NCBI GenBank assembly: GCA_964528095.1
Contig: CAZGSG010000236.1
Location: forward strand, 1 to 9,241
DNA from: CAZGSG01 sp964528095
GTDB taxonomy: Bacteria; Bacteroidota; Bacteroidia; Chitinophagales; Chitinophagaceae
Direction: 5' to 3'
DNA: 9,241 nucleotides
This document shows, in pieces, positions 6,201-9,241 of the stretch (positions are counted from its first letter, which is position 1; the number at the start of each line of letters is the position of its first letter). The notes below the pieces were generated by a model. That model did no database searches. It saw nothing but the letters and a program-made list of their open reading frames with translations, and was not told the DNA's origin. The position numbers and the translations under genes are program-made.

Positions 6201-6788
6201 ATGAAAAAAGGTATACAATTTCTATTACCATTTGCAGCTATTTTACTGATCGTAAGTTGTGCGCGTAAGGTCACACGTATCGATCCATCTGAACAGATAG
6301 ATCTCAGTGGTCGCTGGAACAATACCGACTCGCGTTTTGTTGCAGAAGATATGACCAAAACAGTATTGGGCGCTAACTGGCTTACCGATCATATGGCAGC
6401 TAAAAATGGCCAGCGTCCTGTTGTGATAGTAGGCTTCGTTACCAATAAAAGCCATGAACATATCGATGCGGAAACGTTTGTAAAGGATATCGAAAACGCA
6501 TTCGTCACCACTCAAAAAGTACGGCTTGTGCAGGGTGGGAAAAAAAGGGAAGAATTACGGGCCGAAAAAGCTGATCAGCAAACAAACTCCACTACCAGCA
6601 GCATGAAGAAATTTGGTATGGAACAAGGCGCGGATTTTATTCTCCAGGGGTCTATCAATTCTATAGTCGATTCGCACAAAAGAAAAAAAGTGGTTTACTA
6701 CCAGGTAAATCTTGAGCTGACCAATATCGAAACAAATGAGATAGTTTGGATCGGCGAGAAGAAGATAGCGAAGTATGTGAAGAACTAA
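6201..6788 (+). CDS. lpoB: LpoB-family penicillin-binding protein activator lipoprotein
   Basis: 195 aa. A lipoprotein signal peptide ends in IVSC with Cys20. The mature protein carries the LpoB-family core: IDPSEQIDLSGRWNNTDSR near 27-45, RPVVIVGFVTNKSHEHIDAETF at 72-93, REELRAEKADQQ near 116-127, GADFILQGSINSIVD at 143-157, KVVYYQVNLELTNIETNEIVWIG at 163-185 and a KKIAKYVK end. In E. coli, outer-membrane LpoB reaches through the periplasm to stimulate the bifunctional synthase PBP1b. The Bacteroidota version lacks the long disordered spacer after the Cys, and its partner synthase is not known from this window. It follows the small aromatic protein gene by 38 nt and precedes a COG3014-type lipoprotein, a partner commonly found next to LpoB. 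Family assignment is confident; the activation role is by homology. Confidence 0.88.
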   Translation: MKKGIQFLLPFAAILLIVSCARKVTRIDPSEQIDLSGRWNNTDSRFVAEDMTKTVLGANWLTDHMAAKNGQRPVVIVGFVTNKSHEHIDAETFVKDIENAFVTTQKVRLVQGGKKREELRAEKADQQTNSTTSSMKKFGMEQGADFILQGSINSIVDSHKRKKVVYYQVNLELTNIETNEIVWIGEKKIAKYVKN

Positions 6789-6815
6789 TGCTGAATTTAG
6801 TGTTCAGTGATTTTA

Positions 6816-6852
6816 GAAATTTGAGAACAACGAAGTCACGATTTCAAATTTC
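6816..6852. repeat. Inverted repeat in the lpoB-COG3014 intergenic gap
   Basis: GAAATTTGA (6816-6824) and TCAAATTTC (6844-6852) are exact reverse complements. Adding one G-T wobble and one more A-T pair gives an 11-bp stem with a loop of about 15 nt. It sits in the 115-nt gap between two genes of the same cassette. The stem is A+T-rich and no T-run follows, so it is not a standard terminator. It may be an mRNA-processing or regulatory hairpin. Confidence 0.45.
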
Positions 6853-6903
6853 ATTTTACGATCATTTACTGATCCGAAATGCTGTTAAAGCCTTCAATCA
6901 TTC

Positions 6904-8331
6904 ATGCGGTGTACCTGGTATATTTTACTCGTCTTTTTATTTGCTTCCTGCGCCAGTTATAATAAGCAGGCAAGTGCATATTATAGCAACCTGCGGAATG
7001 GGAATTTCGAAAAAGCGGCAAAGGCATTAGACAATAATAAATTACTTTCAAAAAAAAGGAATGAGCTGCTTTACCTGCTGGAACGGGGTAAAGTAGCTCA
7101 CCTCCTGCAGCAGTGGGACAGCAGCAATAAGTATTTTAATGAGGCAGACCAGTTAATGGAGGTTTCCAGGAACTCGGCAAAAGACATAGCACTGGGTACC
7201 CTGCTCAACCCGATGATGAAAACATACCAGGCAGAGGATTTTGAAAAATACCTGATACATTATTATAAAGCGCTCAACTATCTCCAATTGAACCAGCCGG
7301 AGGAAGCCGTGGTTGAGGCAAGAAGGATCAGCCTTCGCAGTTATGCGCAGGAAGACAAAACTGGTAATAAGAATAAGTATTCGGATGATGCATTCTCCTA
7401 TATCATCCAGGGACTCATCTATGAAAAAAACAGGGATATCAACAACGCGTTTATTGCATACCGCAATGCGGCGGATGTATACCTGAATAATAACGGGAGT
7501 TACTATGGTATACAAATGCCCATGCAATTGAAAAGCGACCTGCTGAGGCTTGCTGATGAAAACGGCTTTGTAGATGAACTTGGACGTTATGAGAGATTAT
7601 TGAATACATCGTACACAAAACAGGATAAGCCGGAAGGAGGGGAGCTGATCATTTTTTGGGAAAATGGCTCAGCGCCAGTAAAGGTTCAGCAGGATCTCTG
7701 GTTCTCATTATTTAAAAACAGCGGTGGTTTTTTCTTTACAGATCCGGCCGGTCTGTATAATGTGCCCTTCGATTTTAGCAGTGGATATAACAGGGACAAT
7801 ATAAAATTGGAAGACCTCCGTAGTTTTCGGGTCGCGATGCCAAAATACGAGGTACAGCCGTTGACATACCAGGGAGCCAGTATACAGGTAAATGCAAAGG
7901 CATATACATTCGAAGCTGCTGAAAATATAAATACACTTGCGATAGCCACGCTAAAGGAAAGGATGTTCAAAGAACTGTCATCTACGCTTACAAGGCTGGC
8001 CATAAAAAAACTGGCAGAAGCTGCAGTTCGGCAATCGGGAACAAATAACAACAATAACAAAACGGAAGAAGAAAGAAAAAAAGCACAGAAGGAAAAAAAC
8101 CAGCGGGAAGCGATCGCATTGGGTCTGCAGCTATTTAATTTCGCAACCGAAAAAGCAGATACTCGTAACTGGCAAAGTCTGCCCCACACGATTTATTATA
8201 CACGCATCCCGCTTCAAAAAGGAGAGAACCTGCTTTCCTTTCAACCAAACGGTTCTTCGGCAGCGCCAATAAAACTCACGATCAATGGTAATGGGGGATT
8301 GCAGTACCAGAATATTTGTACACTGCGATAG
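6904..8331 (+). CDS. COG3014-type TPR lipoprotein, partner of LpoB
   Basis: 475 aa. A short lipoprotein signal peptide ends in LFASC with Cys16. Residues about 20-240 are TPR-like helices (NGNFEKAAKALDNN, EKYLIHYYKALNYLQLNQPEEAVVEARR, NAFIAYRNAADVYL), followed by YGIQMPMQLKSDLLRLA. The middle part (245-345) is probably beta-rich, with GELIIFWENGSAPVK. A very polar insert (NNNNNKTEEERKKAQKEKNQ) lies at 381-400, and the end carries ATEKADTRNWQSLPHTIYYTRIPL near 414-437, a conserved-looking COG3014 feature. COG3014 proteins are uncharacterised lipoproteins that often neighbour LpoB, so a joint role in peptidoglycan synthase control is inferred from context. The ATG at 6904 was chosen because it gives an ideal lipobox; an ATG at 6879 is out of frame. 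The 115-nt gap after lpoB is longer than in a tight operon. Confidence 0.82.
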   Translation: MRCTWYILLVFLFASCASYNKQASAYYSNLRNGNFEKAAKALDNNKLLSKKRNELLYLLERGKVAHLLQQWDSSNKYFNEADQLMEVSRNSAKDIALGTLLNPMMKTYQAEDFEKYLIHYYKALNYLQLNQPEEAVVEARRISLRSYAQEDKTGNKNKYSDDAFSYIIQGLIYEKNRDINNAFIAYRNAADVYLNNNGSYYGIQMPMQLKSDLLRLADENGFVDELGRYERLLNTSYTKQDKPEGGELIIFWENGSAPVKVQQDLWFSLFKNSGGFFFTDPAGLYNVPFDFSSGYNRDNIKLEDLRSFRVAMPKYEVQPLTYQGASIQVNAKAYTFEAAENINTLAIATLKERMFKELSSTLTRLAIKKLAEAAVRQSGTNNNNNKTEEERKKAQKEKNQREAIALGLQLFNFATEKADTRNWQSLPHTIYYTRIPLQKGENLLSFQPNGSSAAPIKLTINGNGGLQYQNICTLR

Positions 8332-8398
8332 GAGGAGTTTTTTATGTTTTTTAACACGGGGTTATAGGAGGTATTCAGGGGTAGAGTTTGTTTTTCGT

Positions 8399-8615
8399 TT
8401 TTAACACGGAGGCGCGGGTGATCATTCTTTCTATTTAGAATTTACTATTCATATAATCCTAATAATAAATTATAGCTCAAAATAAGGAGGCACGGATTAG
8501 TTCAAGATGTTCGAATTATTCCGTGATCCCTTATCCTGAAATTCAATATTTAATATATTCAAGCATGTAGAATTCGCACACAGGAAGAATGATCACCCGT
8601 AACTCCGTGTTAAAA
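8399..8615. repeat. 217-bp palindromic element with 31-bp terminal inverted repeats (MITE-like)
   Basis: The left arm at 8399-8429 begins TTTTAACACGGAG and ends CGGGTGATCATTCTT. The right arm at 8585-8615 is its reverse complement except for a central three-base block (GCG at 8412-8414 opposite TTA), giving 28 of 31 matches. The interior is A+T-rich and holds a second hairpin at 8482-8534. No transposase, no open frame of useful length and no clear target-site duplication were seen. The tip motif AACACGGAG resembles palindromic intergenic repeats that I recall from other environmental bacterial genomes. It may be a non-autonomous mobile element or a structured RNA/DNA element. Confidence 0.75.
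8482..8534. repeat. Inner hairpin nested in the palindromic element
   Basis: The left arm 8482-8503 and right arm 8513-8534 form a 22-bp inverted repeat around a 9-nt loop. Seventeen positions pair by Watson-Crick rules, one is a possible G-T wobble (8500), and four are mismatched: a three-base block (AGG at 8488-8490) and one single site. The left arm contains GGAGGCACGG (8486-8495), nearly identical to GGAGGCGCGG (8408-8417) in the outer left arm, so the two tiers appear related. Confidence 0.7.
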
Positions 8616-8636
8616 GAACAATAAGCCCCTGCCATC

Positions 8637-9241
8637 TCAAAATAAACTCTGCTCTTTATCATTCGATAAATACTGATTGATGAACTGTGGGAATGCATAC
8701 TGTTTTAATTGTTTTTTTGTAACCCACTCTCCTCCGCTATTTAAAGGGAATTTTTTACTGATCTTTATCCGGATGAACCGGCCCGCTATCAGCTGGTGTG
8801 ATAACTGTTGTTTGAATAATGGCGAAACGGAAACCAGTTCATATTTTTTCTTTTCCAGTAGACCATTTTTTTCTGCAGTAATGAGAACGCTCGGGGTATC
8901 TTCTTCCCCGGCTGTTTCTACCAAAGGGAATTCGTATAACTGTTGCCAGATATCCCTGTCAGTACGTTCTCTTATCACAGTCTGGTCAGTGTGCTCTATC
9001 ACCAGGTAATAAAACCAGCGTTTTTTTATTTTGATCTTTTTTTCTTTTACCGGCAGGGTATTCACTTTATTGTTCAGATAGGCAAAACAGTGTTTATTAA
9101 AAACACAGGATTGACATAAGGGCAAAGCAGGCTTACAGATAATAGCGCCAAAGTCCATGATAGCCTGGTTATAAGCGGCAGGATTTTTTTTGTCCAGCAA
9201 TTCATTTGCAAGCAGGCTGAATTCTTTTTTTCCTTCCGTGG
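8637..9241 (-). CDS. mutY: MutY A/G-specific adenine DNA glycosylase, C-terminal part (5' end outside window)
   Basis: The frame is open to the right edge of the window, so the N-terminal helix-hairpin-helix catalytic domain is missing here. What is visible starts within FSLLANELLDKKNPAAYNQA and IMDFGAIIC, the end of the glycosylase domain. The [4Fe-4S] cluster loop follows as C-X6-C-X2-C-X5-C (codons 9137-9087). The C-terminal NUDIX-like domain that recognises 8-oxoguanine comes next (RWFYYLVIEHTDQTVIRERT, DIWQQLYEFPLVE, QQLSHQLIAGRFIRIKI, WVTKKQLKQYAFPQFINQYL). MutY removes adenine mispaired with 8-oxoG, preventing G:C to T:A changes. A TTG at 9200 is internal and is not the start. In many Bacteroidota mutY lies next to ssb; here it has the same orientation as ssb but is separated from it by about 3.1 kb. 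Confidence 0.95.
   Translation of the reverse strand, partial: TEGKKEFSLLANELLDKKNPAAYNQAIMDFGAIICKPALPLCQSCVFNKHCFAYLNNKVNTLPVKEKKIKIKKRWFYYLVIEHTDQTVIRERTDRDIWQQLYEFPLVETAGEEDTPSVLITAEKNGLLEKKKYELVSVSPLFKQQLSHQLIAGRFIRIKISKKFPLNSGGEWVTKKQLKQYAFPQFINQYLSNDKEQSLF

Larger units (their letters stand above)
8332..8636. other. Gene-free 305-nt convergent intergenic region
   Basis: This stretch separates the COG3014 gene (plus) from mutY (minus). It contains no convincing gene. Its content is a nested inverted-repeat element at 8399-8615, an extra direct copy of the repeat tip at 8348-8359, and three purine-rich AGGAGG-like motifs. Hairpins without flanking T-runs are present, but no standard intrinsic terminator for either gene was identified. 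Confidence 0.8.

Noticed and set aside
5900..6268. A 122-codon plus-strand frame spanning the end of the small exported protein and the start of lpoB
   Set aside because: It overlaps two frames with proper signal peptides; its Ile/Thr-rich sequence reflects a shifted reading of the Asn/Tyr codons.
7686..8189. A 167-codon minus-strand frame inside the COG3014 gene
   Set aside because: It is Ser/Phe/Leu-rich and complementary to the Lys/Asn/Glu-rich coding strand, as expected for an antisense shadow.
8344..8367. Short frame MFFNTGL after a GGAGGAG motif downstream of the COG3014 gene
   Set aside because: It has only seven codons, lies in a repeat-rich non-coding region, and the purine motif recurs without starts elsewhere in the same gap.
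8585..8620. Intrinsic terminator for the COG3014 gene or mutY formed by the palindrome arms
   Set aside because: The arms are about 155 nt apart and the stem ends in A-rich sequence on the relevant strands, with no trailing T-run.
8332..8636. CRISPR array or complete insertion sequence in the intergenic repeat region
   Set aside because: There are no regularly spaced direct repeats, no transposase frame and no clear target-site duplication.

Overview
The window reads as chromosomal DNA of a Bacteroidota bacterium, probably Chitinophagales/Chitinophagaceae-like. The main evidence is the gldE-gldD gliding-motility pair next to ssb and mutY, an arrangement I recall as typical of the phylum. Supporting signs are TAnnTTTG-type -7 promoter motifs, weak or absent Shine-Dalgarno sites, Bacteroidota-style lipoproteins, and DUF3109 and LutB versions typical of the group. 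The family-level placement is an inference.

Layout from left to right. Positions 1-428 (minus) hold the start of a lutB-like lactate-utilisation gene. Its frame is broken by an in-frame stop, and the sequence then degrades towards the window edge. Next on the minus strand is a Cys-rich DUF3109 protein (probable start 1031), then a 595-aa secreted TPR protein with three C-terminal membrane segments (1063-2850). The minus-strand block gldD (3050-3640), gldE (3637-4977) and ssb (5080-5508) follows, and the end of mutY lies at the right edge (8637-9241).

Between ssb and mutY, three plus-strand genes run in the opposite direction: a small secreted protein with a Tyr/Asn/Arg/Trp-rich tail (5749-6162), an LpoB-family penicillin-binding-protein activator lipoprotein (6201-6788) and a COG3014-type TPR lipoprotein (6904-8331). 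I read these as a cell-envelope cassette, probably acting in peptidoglycan synthesis, that interrupts the usual mutY-ssb-gldE-gldD order.

The gene-free stretch 8332-8636 holds the most striking non-coding structure. It is a 217-bp element bounded by a 31-bp inverted repeat (28/31 matched), with a second 22-bp inverted repeat nested inside. The two tiers share a GGAGGC(G/A)CGG core. This looks like a MITE-like or palindromic intergenic repeat, not a terminator.

No tRNA, rRNA, CRISPR array, complete insertion sequence or prophage gene was seen. No clearly new multi-gene system was found; the best candidates for follow-up are the nested palindromic element and the three-gene envelope cassette.
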